55,496 nucleotides of DNA from Shewanella sp. (GCF_013214165.1 NZ_JABSSM010000031.1:1-55496); one strand, 5' to 3'. Shown: positions 36,805-47,265, counted from the stretch's first letter. Program-made: numbers and translations. The notes: generated by a model from the letters alone, not told the origin.

Positions 36805-37617
36805 ATGAAACTTGATCTTATATATCCATGGTTCCTCCTGCTAACTCGATGGGTTAGCAGATGGCTCTTGAAGCTATTCACTGACAGGCATCAGCTCTCT
36901 AAACTCATTTCGAAACTCTTTTTCCGAGAGGGTGACAAGCTCACCCACCTGAGTGGTTTTCTGGTGCTCATCACCTGTCTGCTGGCGGTGCAGCAGGCGA
37001 AAGCGGCGGAGCATAAGCCCGAGTATTTATCGGCACATATCCCAGAAAATGAGCTGATTATCATAGATCCCGCGGTGCATGACCCTTACATGCTCTATCA
37101 AGCATTAAAGGCCAAATTTAAGCAGCATCTAGGTCAGAATAATAAAACTAAAATTGTCTTCCTCAGGCCTGAACGGGAACCCTTGCAGCAGATAAGAAAC
37201 GCGATTAACGACACCTCTAATGTATCTCAGCTGTCTATCATCTCCCATGCATCTAACGGCGCGCTCTTCTTGTCGGGAAAATGGATAGACAAGGATTATA
37301 TTAATCAGCATCAAGCTATGATGAGTGAGATAGGATCTAGTCTGAAAAAGGGGGCAGATCTTAAGTTATATGGTTGTAATTTAGCGTCGGGATTATCGGG
37401 TAAACGTTTCGTCAACAGGGTGGCTGAACTGACTCGATTGGATGTGGCCGCTTCTACCGATACCACAGGTGACGTTAACCAGGGACATGACTGGGATCTT
37501 GAGTATCAGGTGGGCAACATAGATCCTCGTTCGCTGTTTTCTGATGTGCTTCCGAGGTCCTACTCCTCGGCCGAAAGTGCTAGCCGATCCACAATCATTA
37601 CCATTACCAAGAGATAA
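36805..37617 (+). CDS. Exported stand-alone DUF4347 protein
   Basis: A 270-residue protein with a basic cytoplasmic segment, a signal or anchor helix (about 46-68, ending VQQAKAAE) and a DUF4347 domain (about 82-250). Family features are IIDPAVHDPYMLYQAL, ISHASNGALFLSGKWID, LYGCNLASG and HDWDLEY. In most proteins this domain is the N-terminus of giant repeat adhesins; here the chain stops right after it. Either a short independent form or the stump of a lost adhesin gene is possible. GGGGTGAACG precedes the ATG. Confidence 0.7.
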   Translation: MKLDLIYPWFLLLTRWVSRWLLKLFTDRHQLSKLISKLFFREGDKLTHLSGFLVLITCLLAVQQAKAAEHKPEYLSAHIPENELIIIDPAVHDPYMLYQALKAKFKQHLGQNNKTKIVFLRPEREPLQQIRNAINDTSNVSQLSIISHASNGALFLSGKWIDKDYINQHQAMMSEIGSSLKKGADLKLYGCNLASGLSGKRFVNRVAELTRLDVAASTDTTGDVNQGHDWDLEYQVGNIDPRSLFSDVLPRSYSSAESASRSTIITITKR

Positions 37618-37781
37618 GATAGAACAGATCATAATGGCTCTCGGGTTTAATGACTCTAAAATGTTAGTCGAGGACATTAATATCAAGTGAGAAATAAACC
37701 GCTGAAAAGTGTAGATCATGTAATGAGCTGGCTCGTCTATTGCTTAATATTTATTACTGCATATGATTTTTGAGGTGCATT

Positions 37782-38057
37782 ATGAAATCGGCAACTTCGA
37801 GTACGAATAGTGACTACAAGCTCGCGCGTGACCTAGCGGTATTAAGTCTCATCAGTACCTGTGCCAAGCTCGACTCTCACGGTTTTCCTCAAAGCAAAAA
37901 TACTCAGAATAAGAGAAGAAAACCTAGGGTCAGATTCCCTTTTGCCTGGCTTGGGGTCTTATGCTGTCTTTTCATCGTGCAGGCCAGCGCTGCTGGAGAA
38001 ACAGATAATCTCTCTTGGCAAGTATTCTGTTCGATGGTGATGAATATCATTATATGA
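37782..38057 (+). CDS. Small exported ORF, unknown
   Basis: 91 residues: a charged N-terminus with KRRKPRVR, then a signal-type helix (FPFAWLGVLCCLFIVQASAAGE) and a short remainder. GAGGTG lies six bases before the ATG. The layout repeats that of the DUF4347 gene just upstream (long basic leader, membrane helix, AxA site), so it may be a second truncated surface-protein start. Confidence 0.4.
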   Translation: MKSATSSTNSDYKLARDLAVLSLISTCAKLDSHGFPQSKNTQNKRRKPRVRFPFAWLGVLCCLFIVQASAAGETDNLSWQVFCSMVMNIII

Positions 38058-38241
38058 AGACTGGGAGCGAGTGCGGTAGATACTGTTAAGTTAACTGATA
38101 GACTCTCCAATCAAATCTATCTTGGTGCTTATCATTGGACTCAAGTTTCTTAAGATAGCGATCACCATCACAGCGATACAAGTTGTATCCATTAAATGTT
38201 TTGCTGTTCAACATGTTAAATAGTATTGTTGTGTTTGTACT

Positions 38242-38631
38242 ATGATTGTCTTGGCGGTAATTATGACCATAACCAGTGTTACAGCCCCAGTTAGCGGGCT
38301 AAATAAATATTCAATGAACTCGCGACCAAGCAGTCAAGGCGACGCTACAGGCGTGACTCTGGTAACTGAAGCTTCACCGGTACTTCTCTCACCCGAAGCT
38401 AGGCACTTGAGTGCACAATCGACTCAAGCAAGCCAAGCCATGAATACCGATGTGATCGCTTCGAGCCCTAATCAAGCCCAGGAAAAAGAGGACTCATCCT
38501 GGTTTGAGGATGCGTTAGATTCACTCATTCCCGATGCATCAGACGACAAAGAGGATGCTTGTCCCAGCACCATGAACAAATACTTAAAAGCCGCGGTGTC
38601 CATTGGTAGCGTTATTGCCCTTTTCGTCTGA
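38242..38631 (+). CDS. Small secreted ORF, unknown
   Basis: 129 residues starting with a hydrophobic signal (MIVLAVIMTITSVTAPVSG), a Ser/Gln/Ala-rich low-complexity middle, an acidic segment (SWFEDALDSLIPDASDDKED) and a C-terminal hydrophobic helix. It has no recognised family or clear ribosome-binding site and may be a remnant. Confidence 0.35.
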   Translation: MIVLAVIMTITSVTAPVSGLNKYSMNSRPSSQGDATGVTLVTEASPVLLSPEARHLSAQSTQASQAMNTDVIASSPNQAQEKEDSSWFEDALDSLIPDASDDKEDACPSTMNKYLKAAVSIGSVIALFV

Positions 38632-39001
<370 letters not shown>

Positions 39002-39178
39002 GATCAAGCCTTGAGTATCAACACGACCCTTTATCTTGCTTACTCTTACGTTAGCAATGACGCCTTCAGTGCCGATGGCAAGGGCCATGGTGACAAGGTT
39101 GTTTCCGGCATGGGAGATGATCCCAGTGCCCTGTCATTTGGCATCATCTACAAGTTTGACGTTATTTTAGCCAACTAG
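39002..39178 (+). pseudogene. Porin C-terminal fragment
   Basis: 58 open codons without a start, reading LSINTTLYLAYSYVSND and later SALSFGIIYKF before the last residues DVILAN. This is the pattern of the last strands of a Gram-negative porin (tyrosine-rich strand, loop, then GIxYKF strand). The frame is closed upstream by a TAG at 38999. I infer the remainder of a deleted trimeric porin gene. The extra residues after KF also argue against a functional C-terminus. Confidence 0.55.
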
Positions 39179-39194
39179 ATGATCTGGCTGAGCC

Positions 39195-39986
39195 TTATTT
39201 CTCGAATAGCCTGACTCTGATTAATCCACTGGGTTCGATGCAAGCTCTGATGGATAAGAGCAATGACAACGTGACCGAGACTGTCAGCATGACGAATATG
39301 GCAACGAGTATGACTAGCTGATACTTAATTGCCAGCATAGGGTCACTGCCACCTAAAATTTGCCCCGTCATCATGCCCGGCAGTGTGACTAAGCCTGTGG
39401 TGCTCATAGAGGCGAGAATGGGGGCGAATGACTGCTTCAATGCCGACTGCATGAAGGGAAAGGCGGCCTGATAAGGGGTAACCCCCAATGCCAGCGCTCC
39501 TTCATATTGATCTTTTCGTTCCTCGAAGGCGGAAAACAATCTCTGTAGCGCGACAATATTACCACTCAAGCAATTTCCCAATAACATGCCTGCCATAGGG
39601 ATCATATATTGAGCGCTATATAAGGGCGCAGGTTGTAATAGTGCAAGTAGCAAAATAGCGATTAAAGGCGTAATTCCTACTAGGAGTCCGGTGAGGATGG
39701 GAAGATACAGACGTCGTTTAGGCAGCTTAGCACTACCGATTATGGCGCTGGCACCGACAAGTAACATTAAGCTAAGCCAAATTAAGTTGAGCGATAAACT
39801 GTTAAGTTCAAACAGGAACTGCAGATAAAGTCCCACAAGGATCAGCTGTACAGTCATGCGTAAAACGGCTGAGATTATCTCCTTGGCGAGGGCTAACTTT
39901 AGATATAGATTGATGAAGAAGGGAATGACCAAGATCAGCATAAACAGGGCGAGTTGGACCCAGGAGATATCAATAGTCGACTGCAT
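39195..39986 (-). CDS. fetB: ABC permease FetB/YbbM (UPF0014)
   Basis: A 263-residue inner-membrane protein with about seven helices, of the UPF0014 family. Family features are MIPMAGMLLGNCLSG, LGVTPYQAA, and STTGLVTLPGMMTGQILGGSDP. E. coli FetB works with the ATPase FetA to export iron under oxidative stress. No fetA gene is adjacent: upstream is the divergent mpl gene, downstream the porin fragment. The partner must be elsewhere or lost. The ATG at 39986 has no strong ribosome-binding site. Confidence 0.85.
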   Translation of the reverse strand: MQSTIDISWVQLALFMLILVIPFFINLYLKLALAKEIISAVLRMTVQLILVGLYLQFLFELNSLSLNLIWLSLMLLVGASAIIGSAKLPKRRLYLPILTGLLVGITPLIAILLLALLQPAPLYSAQYMIPMAGMLLGNCLSGNIVALQRLFSAFEERKDQYEGALALGVTPYQAAFPFMQSALKQSFAPILASMSTTGLVTLPGMMTGQILGGSDPMLAIKYQLVILVAIFVMLTVSVTLSLLLSIRACIEPSGLIRVRLFEK

Positions 39987-40188
39987 ATGTAAAGTTAGGG
40001 CTGATTAGTGGTTAAGAAGATCAATATCTTCTATGTCGAGCTTCCTAGCAAGGTGTTTCTTGGATTCGATACGTTTATCTGGCTATACTTTTTTGCCCCT
40101 TTGATCCTCCTTAAACCATAGTTAACTGACAATAGCCTCCCATCCCGCTAGAATACCCCTCAGATTATTTTTCATCAGAGCCAACTCC

Positions 40189-41616
40189 ATGCATGTACAC
40201 ATCTTAGGCATCTGCGGCACCTTTATGGGTGGCCTAGCACTCCTTGCCAGAGCAGAAGGTCACAGGGTGACCGGTAGCGACGCCAATGTTTATCCGCCCA
40301 TGAGTACTCAGCTCGAGGAGCAAGGCATCGAACTCATTCAAGGGTTCGATGCCAGTCAGCTTGGAAAAAACGAAGATGATGCGCCGGACTTGGTGGTGAT
40401 CGGCAACGCCATGAGCCGAGGGAACCCCTGCGTAGAGGCCGTGCTTAATCGCGGTATTCCTTATACCTCAGGGCCACAATTTCTGGCTGCACATATTCTT
40501 AAAGATCGTTGGGTACTGGCAATTTCTGGGACTCATGGCAAGACCTCGACTTCGAGTATGCTGGCATGGATTTTAGAAGATTGTGGCTATGAGCCGGGTT
40601 TCCTGATTGGCGGCGTACCGCAAAATTTTGGCGTGTCTGCGCGTCTGGGCGGCTCACCGTTTTTCGTGGTGGAAGCCGACGAGTATGACAGTGCTTTCTT
40701 CGATAAACGCTCTAAGTTTATCCATTATCAGCCGCGCACCTTAGTGATCAATAATCTCGAGTTCGATCACGCCGATATTTTCGATGATCTTAAGGCTATT
40801 CAGCGCCAGTTTCATCATGTGATCCGTACCGTGCCTGGAGAGGGGAAGATCATCTGGCCCCAAGACAGCGAGGCGGTGCAGCAAGTGATCGACATGGGCT
40901 GTTGGAGTGAGCAAGAGGTTTATGCTAGGCACAGTGACAGTGACAGTGACAGCGCCAGAGTGAGCAGTAAAGAGTCGTCCACGACAGGCACCAAAGGAAT
41001 CTGGTCTAGCAAGCTGATTGCCGCTGATGGTCACAAGTTCGAGTTGTTCCTCGATGGTGAATCTCAGGGGATCTTAGATTGGAGCCTGATCGGTCAGCAC
41101 AATGTGGAGAATGCCACCATGGCTATCGCTGCGGCTCGTCATGTGGGCGTTAAGCCTGAATCGGCTATCCAATCCTTGACTCAATTCCAGCCCCCTAAGC
41201 GTCGCATGGAGCTGATTGGCGAGGTAAATGGTATTGAGGTATACGATGACTTTGCTCACCACCCTACCGCTATCGCTACCACGTTGCAGGGCTGCCGCGC
41301 TAAGGTGGGAGAGGCCAAGATAACCATTATCCTGGAACCGCGTTCAAATACCATGAAGAGCGGCATTCACAAGGATACCTTGGCAGGCTCCATGTCCCTC
41401 GCCGATCAGGCTTACCTCTATCAGGCCGACAGCATAGATTGGGATATCGAAGCTGCGATGGCGAAAGCCAAGCTACCCGTATCTGTGCTATATGACATAG
41501 ATGAGTTAGTAGCTAGTGTCGCGAGCAAGGCGAAGCGTGGCGACACCATCATCATCATGAGCAATGGCGGTTTCGGTGGATTGCATAAGAAACTACTAGA
41601 TAAGTTGAACGGTTAG
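40189..41616 (+). CDS. mpl: Murein tripeptide ligase Mpl
   Basis: A 475-residue Mur-ligase-family enzyme that attaches the recycled tripeptide L-Ala-gamma-D-Glu-meso-DAP to UDP-MurNAc, saving cell-wall peptides. The N-terminal Rossmann domain starts HILGICGTFMGGLA; the ATP loop GTHGKT is at 114-119; EADEYDSAFFDKRSKF and DDFAHHPTAI follow. Residues about 247-265 are a low-complexity insert starting with an SD dipeptide repeat, likely a flexible surface loop. It is first of a likely run mpl-ubiX-hpt with short gaps. Confidence 0.92.
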   Translation: MHVHILGICGTFMGGLALLARAEGHRVTGSDANVYPPMSTQLEEQGIELIQGFDASQLGKNEDDAPDLVVIGNAMSRGNPCVEAVLNRGIPYTSGPQFLAAHILKDRWVLAISGTHGKTSTSSMLAWILEDCGYEPGFLIGGVPQNFGVSARLGGSPFFVVEADEYDSAFFDKRSKFIHYQPRTLVINNLEFDHADIFDDLKAIQRQFHHVIRTVPGEGKIIWPQDSEAVQQVIDMGCWSEQEVYARHSDSDSDSARVSSKESSTTGTKGIWSSKLIAADGHKFELFLDGESQGILDWSLIGQHNVENATMAIAAARHVGVKPESAIQSLTQFQPPKRRMELIGEVNGIEVYDDFAHHPTAIATTLQGCRAKVGEAKITIILEPRSNTMKSGIHKDTLAGSMSLADQAYLYQADSIDWDIEAAMAKAKLPVSVLYDIDELVASVASKAKRGDTIIIMSNGGFGGLHKKLLDKLNG

Positions 41617-41668
41617 CACTAAGTCCTAGAGCCTAGGATCTAGTTTCTAGGAACTTAAAGAGAGAAGT

Positions 41669-42331
41669 ATGAGTTACCAAAAAAAACAAAAGTCGATCAG
41701 TTTGGCCTGGACGGGTGCCTCTGGGGCACCTTATGGGCTCAAGTTACTCGAATGCTTGTTAGTCGCCGACTATCAGGTTTTCTTGATGATCTCCAGCGCC
41801 GCACGCGTGGTGCTGGCCACCGAGGAAGGTGTTCAGTTGAGTGCCAATGGCAACAAAGCCGAGCAACAGCTAGTTAAATTGTTTGCCGAGAGGGCCGGGT
41901 CTGCGCTTAAAGGTTCGCTACATGTGCTGGGCAAGGATGAGTGGTTCTCGCCGCCTGCATCGGGCTCGGCCGCGCCTAAACAGATGGTGATCTGCCCTTG
42001 TAGTACAGGCACCCTAGCCGCAGTAGCCACGGGAATGAGCAATAGTTTGCTCGAACGTGCCGCCGATGTGGTCATTAAAGAACGTGGTCAGCTTATCTTG
42101 GTACCTAGGGAAACTCCCTTTAGTTCCATACATTTAGAGCATATGTTGTCCCTGTCTAAGTTGGGGGCGACCATAATGCCGGCGGCTCCCGGATTTTATC
42201 ATGATCCCAAATCGGTACAAGATCTGGTAAACTTCATGGTCGCCCGAATTCTTGATCATCTGGGCGTCGAGCATGATTTAACAAATCGTTGGGGTTATAG
42301 TCATCATAACGCCGAAGATAGTGATAAATAA
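41669..42331 (+). CDS. ubiX: Flavin prenyltransferase UbiX
   Basis: A 220-residue enzyme that prenylates FMN to make the cofactor of UbiD in ubiquinone synthesis. The flavin-binding TGASGAPYG is at 15-23; [26 protein letters not shown] and the [14 protein letters not shown] segment are typical. AGAGAGAAG precedes the ATG. Residues 70-110 are somewhat longer than in E. coli UbiX (189). The upstream gap holds imperfect CTAG heptamers (41618-41650). Confidence 0.9.
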   Translation: MSYQKKQKSISLAWTGASGAPYGLKLLECLLVADYQVFLMISSAARVVLATEEGVQLSANGNKAEQQLVKLFAERAGSALKGSLHVLGKDEWFSPPASGSAAPKQMVICPCSTGTLAAVATGMSNSLLERAADVVIKERGQLILVPRETPFSSIHLEHMLSLSKLGATIMPAAPGFYHDPKSVQDLVNFMVARILDHLGVEHDLTNRWGYSHHNAEDSDK

Positions 42332-42372
42332 GACACTTTATAGAGTCAGTTGAAAGCAAAGTTGAGAGAGTT

Positions 42373-42903
42373 ATGAAACACACGATTGAAGAGATGATTT
42401 CCGCCAAGGAGATTGATCTAATACTGAATCAGTTAGCCGAGAAGATTAATGCTCATTATGCTGACAGCGAGCGCCTGTTGATGGTGGGCTTGCTGAAAGG
42501 TTCTGTGGTCTTTATGGCTGATCTATGTCGTCTCATCAAGGGCCATGTAGAGATCGATTTTATGTCGGTTTCCAGCTATGGCAATGCCATGACCAGCACA
42601 CGTGAAGTGAAGATCCTCAAGGATGTGCAGTCTGACATCAAGGGGCGTGACGTTTTGATCGTAGAAGATCTTATCGATTCGGGTCACACACTCAATAAAA
42701 TCCGCGAATTGCTATTACTGCGTGAGCCAAAGAGCCTGGCGCTCTGTACTTTGCTCGATAAGCCCGAGGGGCGCGAGGTAGATGTACCTATAGACTTTAT
42801 CGGTCTTACTATTCCTAATGAGTTCATTGTTGGCTATGGTATCGATTATGCGGAGCAGTACCGTAACTTGCCTTTCATAGCTAAAGTGATCCCCGCAGAA
42901 TAA
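42373..42903 (+). CDS. hpt: Hypoxanthine phosphoribosyltransferase
   Basis: A 176-residue purine-salvage enzyme converting hypoxanthine (and guanine) with PRPP to IMP (GMP). The PRPP-binding motif [13 protein letters not shown] is at 94-106; [12 protein letters not shown] binds pyrophosphate, and [19 protein letters not shown] is conserved. GAGAG precedes the ATG. An intrinsic terminator follows at 42952-42977. Confidence 0.93.
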   Translation: MKHTIEEMISAKEIDLILNQLAEKINAHYADSERLLMVGLLKGSVVFMADLCRLIKGHVEIDFMSVSSYGNAMTSTREVKILKDVQSDIKGRDVLIVEDLIDSGHTLNKIRELLLLREPKSLALCTLLDKPEGREVDVPIDFIGLTIPNEFIVGYGIDYAEQYRNLPFIAKVIPAE

Positions 42904-42951
42904 GTGCTGCTAATCGCTACTAGTATTGAGTGAAGAGAATTTTATGCAAAA

Positions 42952-42977
42952 AACCCGCACTTTGCGGGTTTTTTTTT
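42952..42977 (+). terminator. hpt terminator
   Basis: Stem AACCCGCA / TGCGGGTT with a 3-nt loop and nine T; A-rich on the other side. Confidence 0.92.
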
Positions 42978-43122
42978 GTGTAAATGTCCCAATATAAGTT
43001 CATTCAGTCTCTGAGTATCGATGCGGCTATAATGACTAGCAGCATCTGCTGATGACAATAAGCTATTCAATGGGACACATTCAGATTTTTTCTACCAGTG
43101 ACATACTGGAATTAGGATATAC

Positions 43123-44181
43123 ATGGCGAATACAAAGAATTCCCCGATTTACGCACTCGAGATCAAAGATCTAAAGAAAACCTATAAAGGTGGTGTCGAG
43201 GCAGTAAAAGGGATCAGTTTAACGGTGGAGAAGGGAGATTTCTTCGCCCTGCTTGGCCCCAATGGCGCAGGTAAGTCCACCACCATAGGGGTGATTAGCT
43301 CACTGGTACAGAAGTCTTCGGGTACTGTGTCTGTGTTTGAACACGATATCGATCAGGAACTGGAACTGGCCAAGTTGCGTATTGGCCTGGTACCTCAGGA
43401 GTTCAACTTTAACCAGTTTGAAAAAGTGCTGCAAATAGTGGTCAATCAGGCCGGCTATTATGGGGTGAAGAAAGATGTCGCCTTGGTGCGCGCCGAGAAG
43501 TACCTGACTCAGCTGGATCTTTGGGATAAGCGGGATAGTCCGGCTAGAGCCTTGTCCGGTGGTATGAAGCGCCGACTCATGATAGCGCGAGCCTTGATGC
43601 ATGAACCGCAACTATTGATCTTAGATGAGCCGACTGCTGGGGTGGATATTGAGCTGAGGCGCTCCATGTGGACCTTCCTCACCGAGCTTAATGAGCAAGG
43701 TGTGACCATTATCTTGACCACTCATTACCTCGAAGAGGCCGAAATGTTGTGCCGTAATATCGGCATCATAGACAAGGGGATCTTGGTCGAATGCACCAGC
43801 ATGAAATCCTTGCTGAGCCGATTAAATATGGAGACCTTCGTGTTGGATCTGGCTAAAGATTTGAGCGTCGAGCCGAGTCTCGATGGGATCAAGTGTCGTC
43901 TCAGTGATGGCCATACTTTGGAAGTGGACGTGGCCAAGGAGCAGAACCTTAATGGCGTGTTTGCTCAACTCAGTGAGCTGGGCGTAGAAGTCTTGTCTAT
44001 GCGTAACAAGTCTAACCGATTGGAGGAGCTGTTTGTGGAGCTGGTGGAGAAGGGATCCATTGAGCCACACAGCAGTGAGCAGCAGGCTAGTAATGGAGCC
44101 TCAGCTAATAAAGAAGCTTCAGCTAATAAAGAAGCTTCAGCTAATAAAGAAGCTTCAGCCAATAAAGGAGCCTCATCATGA
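43123..44181 (+). CDS. yadG: ABC exporter ATPase YadG
   Basis: A 352-residue ATP-binding subunit of an ABC-2 exporter. Walker A GPNGAGKST is at 45-53; the signature LSGGMKRR and LLILDEPTAGVD follow. The permease YadH is encoded next, overlapping by 4 bp. Family members are about 308 residues; the extra C-terminal length is a repeat ASANKE in four copies (from about residue 326), encoded by exact 18-bp tandem repeats at 44098-44169. The substrate is unknown. Confidence 0.9.
   Translation: MANTKNSPIYALEIKDLKKTYKGGVEAVKGISLTVEKGDFFALLGPNGAGKSTTIGVISSLVQKSSGTVSVFEHDIDQELELAKLRIGLVPQEFNFNQFEKVLQIVVNQAGYYGVKKDVALVRAEKYLTQLDLWDKRDSPARALSGGMKRRLMIARALMHEPQLLILDEPTAGVDIELRRSMWTFLTELNEQGVTIILTTHYLEEAEMLCRNIGIIDKGILVECTSMKSLLSRLNMETFVLDLAKDLSVEPSLDGIKCRLSDGHTLEVDVAKEQNLNGVFAQLSELGVEVLSMRNKSNRLEELFVELVEKGSIEPHSSEQQASNGASANKEASANKEASANKEASANKGASS
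44098..44169 (+). repeat. 18-bp tandem repeats in the yadG 3' end
   Basis: Four units of GCTTCAGCTAATAAAGAA; the first has GCC for GCT and the last ends AAAGGA. The last unit thereby provides the ribosome-binding site AAAGGAG of yadH. Confidence 0.95.
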
Positions 44182-44954
44182 ACATGAAAGCCCTGTATGC
44201 CACGGCATTTAAGAGTATTTTGACCAAAGAGATCAATCGTTTTACTCGTATCTGGGTTCAAACCTTAGTGCCGCCGGCGATCAGCATGACCTTGTACTTC
44301 CTCATCTTCGGCAATCTAGTGGGTAAGCGCATAGGGGAGATGGGCGGCGTCAGTTATATGGAGTTTATCGCTCCGGGACTGATCATGATGTCGGTGATCA
44401 CCGCCTCATATTCCAACGTGGCTTCGTCATTTTTCAGCGCCAAATTTCAGCGAAATCTGGAGGAGCTGATTGTGGCCCCCGTGCCGCACTATGTGATGAT
44501 TGCCGGTTATGTCGGCGGCGGGGTTGTTCGCGGGCTATGCGTGGGCACAATCGTGACCATAGTGGCCATGTTCTTCGTCGATATTAGCCTGCATCATGTG
44601 GGTTTAGTGGCGCTGACTGTGTTGCTGACCTCGATACTCTTCTCTCTGGGCGGGCTTATTAACGCTATCTTCGCTAACAGCTACGACGATATCAGCATAG
44701 TGCCTACTTTCGTGTTGACGCCCTTGACCTATCTCGGTGGCGTATTCTATTCACTGTCGCTGTTACCGGATTTTTGGCAAGGGGTATCAAAGCTGAACCC
44801 TGTGGTGTACTTGATTAACGTATTTCGTTACGGTTTCTTAGGTTATGCGGACATGAGCGTGCCATTGTCTATCGCTGTTATGGTCAGCTTCTGTGTCGGC
44901 TTATGGGCTATTGCCTATTACCTTATCAGCCGTGGAATAGGCTTACGTAGCTAG
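44178..44954 (+). CDS. yadH: ABC exporter permease YadH
   Basis: A 258-residue ABC-2-type permease with six helices; the family motif YLGGVFYSLSLLPDFWQGVSKLNP is clear, as is FRYGFLGYAD. Its ATG overlaps the yadG TGA, with AAAGGAG eight bases upstream. A second ATG two codons on is possible. A 13-bp perfect hairpin at 44968-44997 ends the operon. Confidence 0.9.
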   Translation: MNMKALYATAFKSILTKEINRFTRIWVQTLVPPAISMTLYFLIFGNLVGKRIGEMGGVSYMEFIAPGLIMMSVITASYSNVASSFFSAKFQRNLEELIVAPVPHYVMIAGYVGGGVVRGLCVGTIVTIVAMFFVDISLHHVGLVALTVLLTSILFSLGGLINAIFANSYDDISIVPTFVLTPLTYLGGVFYSLSLLPDFWQGVSKLNPVVYLINVFRYGFLGYADMSVPLSIAVMVSFCVGLWAIAYYLISRGIGLRS

Positions 44955-44967
44955 GTCGGCGAGTGAT

Positions 44968-44997
44968 AGGCGATGAGTCCCTAGGGACTCATCGCCT
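44968..44997 (+). terminator. Hairpin after yadH
   Basis: AGGCGATGAGTCC / GGACTCATCGCCT with loop CTAG, lying between convergent genes. No T run. Confidence 0.7.
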
Positions 44998-45004
44998 GCT
45001 ATGG

Positions 45005-45388
45005 CTAGTTTGCTTCTAAATACTTCATCATATCGAATACCTGTTTGACCGTATTTGCGCCTAGCTTAGCCGTACAGCAGTGGCCTAAAGCACTGGCATG
45101 TCGTCTGACACTGCTTAACACTTGCTTGAGTTCAAGTGGCTCGGTGGCGGTTAGCCAGATCAGATGCTGGTTCGGCTTGCCATTGTCTATGTCTGCTAAT
45201 GGTAGACGGTAGCTTATCCCAGCTGAGTCGAACAACTGGCTCATTTCATCTATGTGCCCTTGGGCTTCTATCTCCCAGTCTTGTTCATTATCAAGATAAA
45301 TCAATTCATCATGGCCTGCATGGATCAAAATTGCAGGCCAGTGGATCTTGCTATGTATGGGTGAGGTAAGCTGAGCAAACTCTTTCAT
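45005..45388 (-). CDS. Uncharacterised protein next to panC (possibly DUF4144)
   Basis: A 127-residue soluble protein, IHWPAILIHAGHDELIYLDNEQDW at the N-terminus and HCCTAKLGANTVKQVFDMM near the end. It resembles the DUF4144 proteins annotated in Shewanella, but I am not certain. The function is unknown. It lies downstream of panC on the same strand with an 85-bp gap. Confidence 0.65.
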   Translation of the reverse strand: MKEFAQLTSPIHSKIHWPAILIHAGHDELIYLDNEQDWEIEAQGHIDEMSQLFDSAGISYRLPLADIDNGKPNQHLIWLTATEPLELKQVLSSVRRHASALGHCCTAKLGANTVKQVFDMMKYLEAN

Positions 45389-45473
45389 TAGTTAGTGATC
45401 ACTTATCTTGCAATGGCTTGAGTCGTTCTGACTGCCTGAGCCTTTAGCTACACATTTTTGTGGCCTAGCTGGA

Positions 45474-46319
45474 TTAACGCGCGAAGCAAAGATTGTCAAT
45501 CAAGCGGGTTGTGCCCATATAAGCTGCAGCGACAATCACTAAGGCTTGTTGTTCATCCTTAGCCGGCGATAGATCCTTGGAGCTGCGAACCTCCAGATAG
45601 TCAGGCTTGAAACCTGCTTCTATCAGCTTAGCTTGGGCCTTGGCGATAACCCCTACAATAGCCTGACCAGACTGAATCTGTGCAGACATGGTATCCATTA
45701 CCTGTTTTAGTGTCGCGGCTCGCATTTGCTGCGACGGATTCAGGTAACCATTTCGAGAACTCATGGCCAGACCCGAGGCTTCTCGTATGGTCTCTACACC
45801 TATTATTTCGATAGGCATAGAGAGATCTTCGACCATGGTCTTGATCACTAGAAGTTGCTGAAAGTCTTTCTTGCCAAATAGGGCAATATCGGGTTGGACG
45901 ATATTAAATAGCTTGCAGACTATGGTCGCGACGCCGCGAAAGTGGCCCGGACGGCTTGCACCACAGAGTTCATCACCAATCTTGGGCACTTCGACATAGG
46001 TCTGCTGTTGCATGCCCTTGGGATAGATGATTTTTGAGGTCGGAGTAAACAGCAGTTCAGCTCCGGCATCTGTCAGCGCCTGTTGATCGGCGGCCAAGGT
46101 TCTGGGGTAAGCATCGAGATCTTCATTCTGGCCGAACTGCATAGGGTTGACGAAGATAGAGGCAACCACATGATCGGCTCGTTTTACCGCTTCCTTGACA
46201 AGTGTGATATGGCCTAAGTGCAAGTTGCCCATAGTGGGGACGAAGGCGACGGTTTCGCCCTTGGCATGCCAGGCATGAACTTGCTCACGTATTTGTGTTA
46301 TTTCTTGGGTGGTGATCAT
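45474..46319 (-). CDS. panC: Pantothenate synthetase PanC
   Basis: A 281-residue cytoplasmic ligase that joins pantoate and beta-alanine with ATP to make pantothenate, the precursor of coenzyme A. It has the HxGH-type motif in [12 protein letters not shown] near residue 30, FGKKDFQQL, and the KMSKS-equivalent region MSSRNGYL. panB lies upstream on the same strand with a 151-bp gap. No panD in the window. Confidence 0.94.
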   Translation of the reverse strand: MITTQEITQIREQVHAWHAKGETVAFVPTMGNLHLGHITLVKEAVKRADHVVASIFVNPMQFGQNEDLDAYPRTLAADQQALTDAGAELLFTPTSKIIYPKGMQQQTYVEVPKIGDELCGASRPGHFRGVATIVCKLFNIVQPDIALFGKKDFQQLLVIKTMVEDLSMPIEIIGVETIREASGLAMSSRNGYLNPSQQMRAATLKQVMDTMSAQIQSGQAIVGVIAKAQAKLIEAGFKPDYLEVRSSKDLSPAKDEQQALVIVAAAYMGTTRLIDNLCFAR

Positions 46320-46470
46320 CTTGATTAGGCCTGTTACTGCTCTAAGATAAGGCCTGCCTTATGGCAATCCTTAGCTATTTTCTTATTCTTAGTTATCAGT
46401 ATCGCCGGCTAGAACCTGTGTCATGCCGGCAACATTTTTCATTTATTAGCTAAAGGGACAAGATTATTGT

Positions 46471-47265
46471 CTAGCTAAATGTATGCTCACTGCCCGGGAA
46501 TATTCCAGTCTCGACTTCATCGATATAGGCGCGAATGGCCGTATGGATTTCGCCGGTCTGCTTCAGGTAATTCTTAGAGAAGCGAGGAATATAGCCACTG
46601 GAGATCCCGAGTACGTCATGCATGACCAAGATCTGTCCATCTGTATCCGCGCCGGCACCTATGCCTATCACAGGGATCGTCAGGGCTTCGCTGATGGTCT
46701 TTGCTAATGGCGCCGGAATACACTCGACCACCAATAGCTGAGCGCCGGCGGCTTCTAGCGCTTTGGCTTCATCTAAGATGCGCTGAGCATTGTCCGCATC
46801 ACGGCCCTGGATCTTAAAACCACCGAATACATGTACCGACTGAGGCGTAAGACCCAGGTGAGCACACACAGGAATGCCACGTTCGGTTAGTTTAGTCACA
46901 GTTTCTAACAACCAGTGGCCGCCTTCAACCTTGACCATTTTGGCACCCGCTTGCATCAGGATGGCGGCATTGGTCATTGCCTGCTCTGGAGTGGCATAGC
47001 TCATAAAGGGCATGTCGGCTATAAGTAGAGCACGCTTTACTCCGCGACGAACGCAGCGAGTGTGATAGGCGATATCTTCGACCGAGACCGGCAGAGTATC
47101 ATCATGTCCTTGAAGCACCATCCCCATAGAATCACCTACGAGTAATACATCAACTCCTTCACTGTCGAAGGCGCCGGCAAAACTTGCATCATAGGCCGTG
47201 AGTGAAGTGAACTTTTTACCTTCCTGCTTAAACTTGAGCAGGGTAGAGCTAGTTATCTTAGACAT
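46471..47265 (-). CDS. panB: Ketopantoate hydroxymethyltransferase PanB
   Basis: A 264-residue enzyme adding a hydroxymethyl group to alpha-ketoisovalerate from methylene-tetrahydrofolate, the first committed step to pantothenate. Metal-binding [19 protein letters not shown] and the catalytic [14 protein letters not shown] are intact, as are [14 protein letters not shown] and HDVLG. It lies with panC downstream and folK upstream on the same strand. Confidence 0.94.
   Translation of the reverse strand: MSKITSSTLLKFKQEGKKFTSLTAYDASFAGAFDSEGVDVLLVGDSMGMVLQGHDDTLPVSVEDIAYHTRCVRRGVKRALLIADMPFMSYATPEQAMTNAAILMQAGAKMVKVEGGHWLLETVTKLTERGIPVCAHLGLTPQSVHVFGGFKIQGRDADNAQRILDEAKALEAAGAQLLVVECIPAPLAKTISEALTIPVIGIGAGADTDGQILVMHDVLGISSGYIPRFSKNYLKQTGEIHTAIRAYIDEVETGIFPGSEHTFS

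Noticed and set aside
36805..37617. Toxin or defence protein
   Set aside because: The domain is recognisable as the DUF4347 head of adhesins; there is no immunity gene or nuclease motif.
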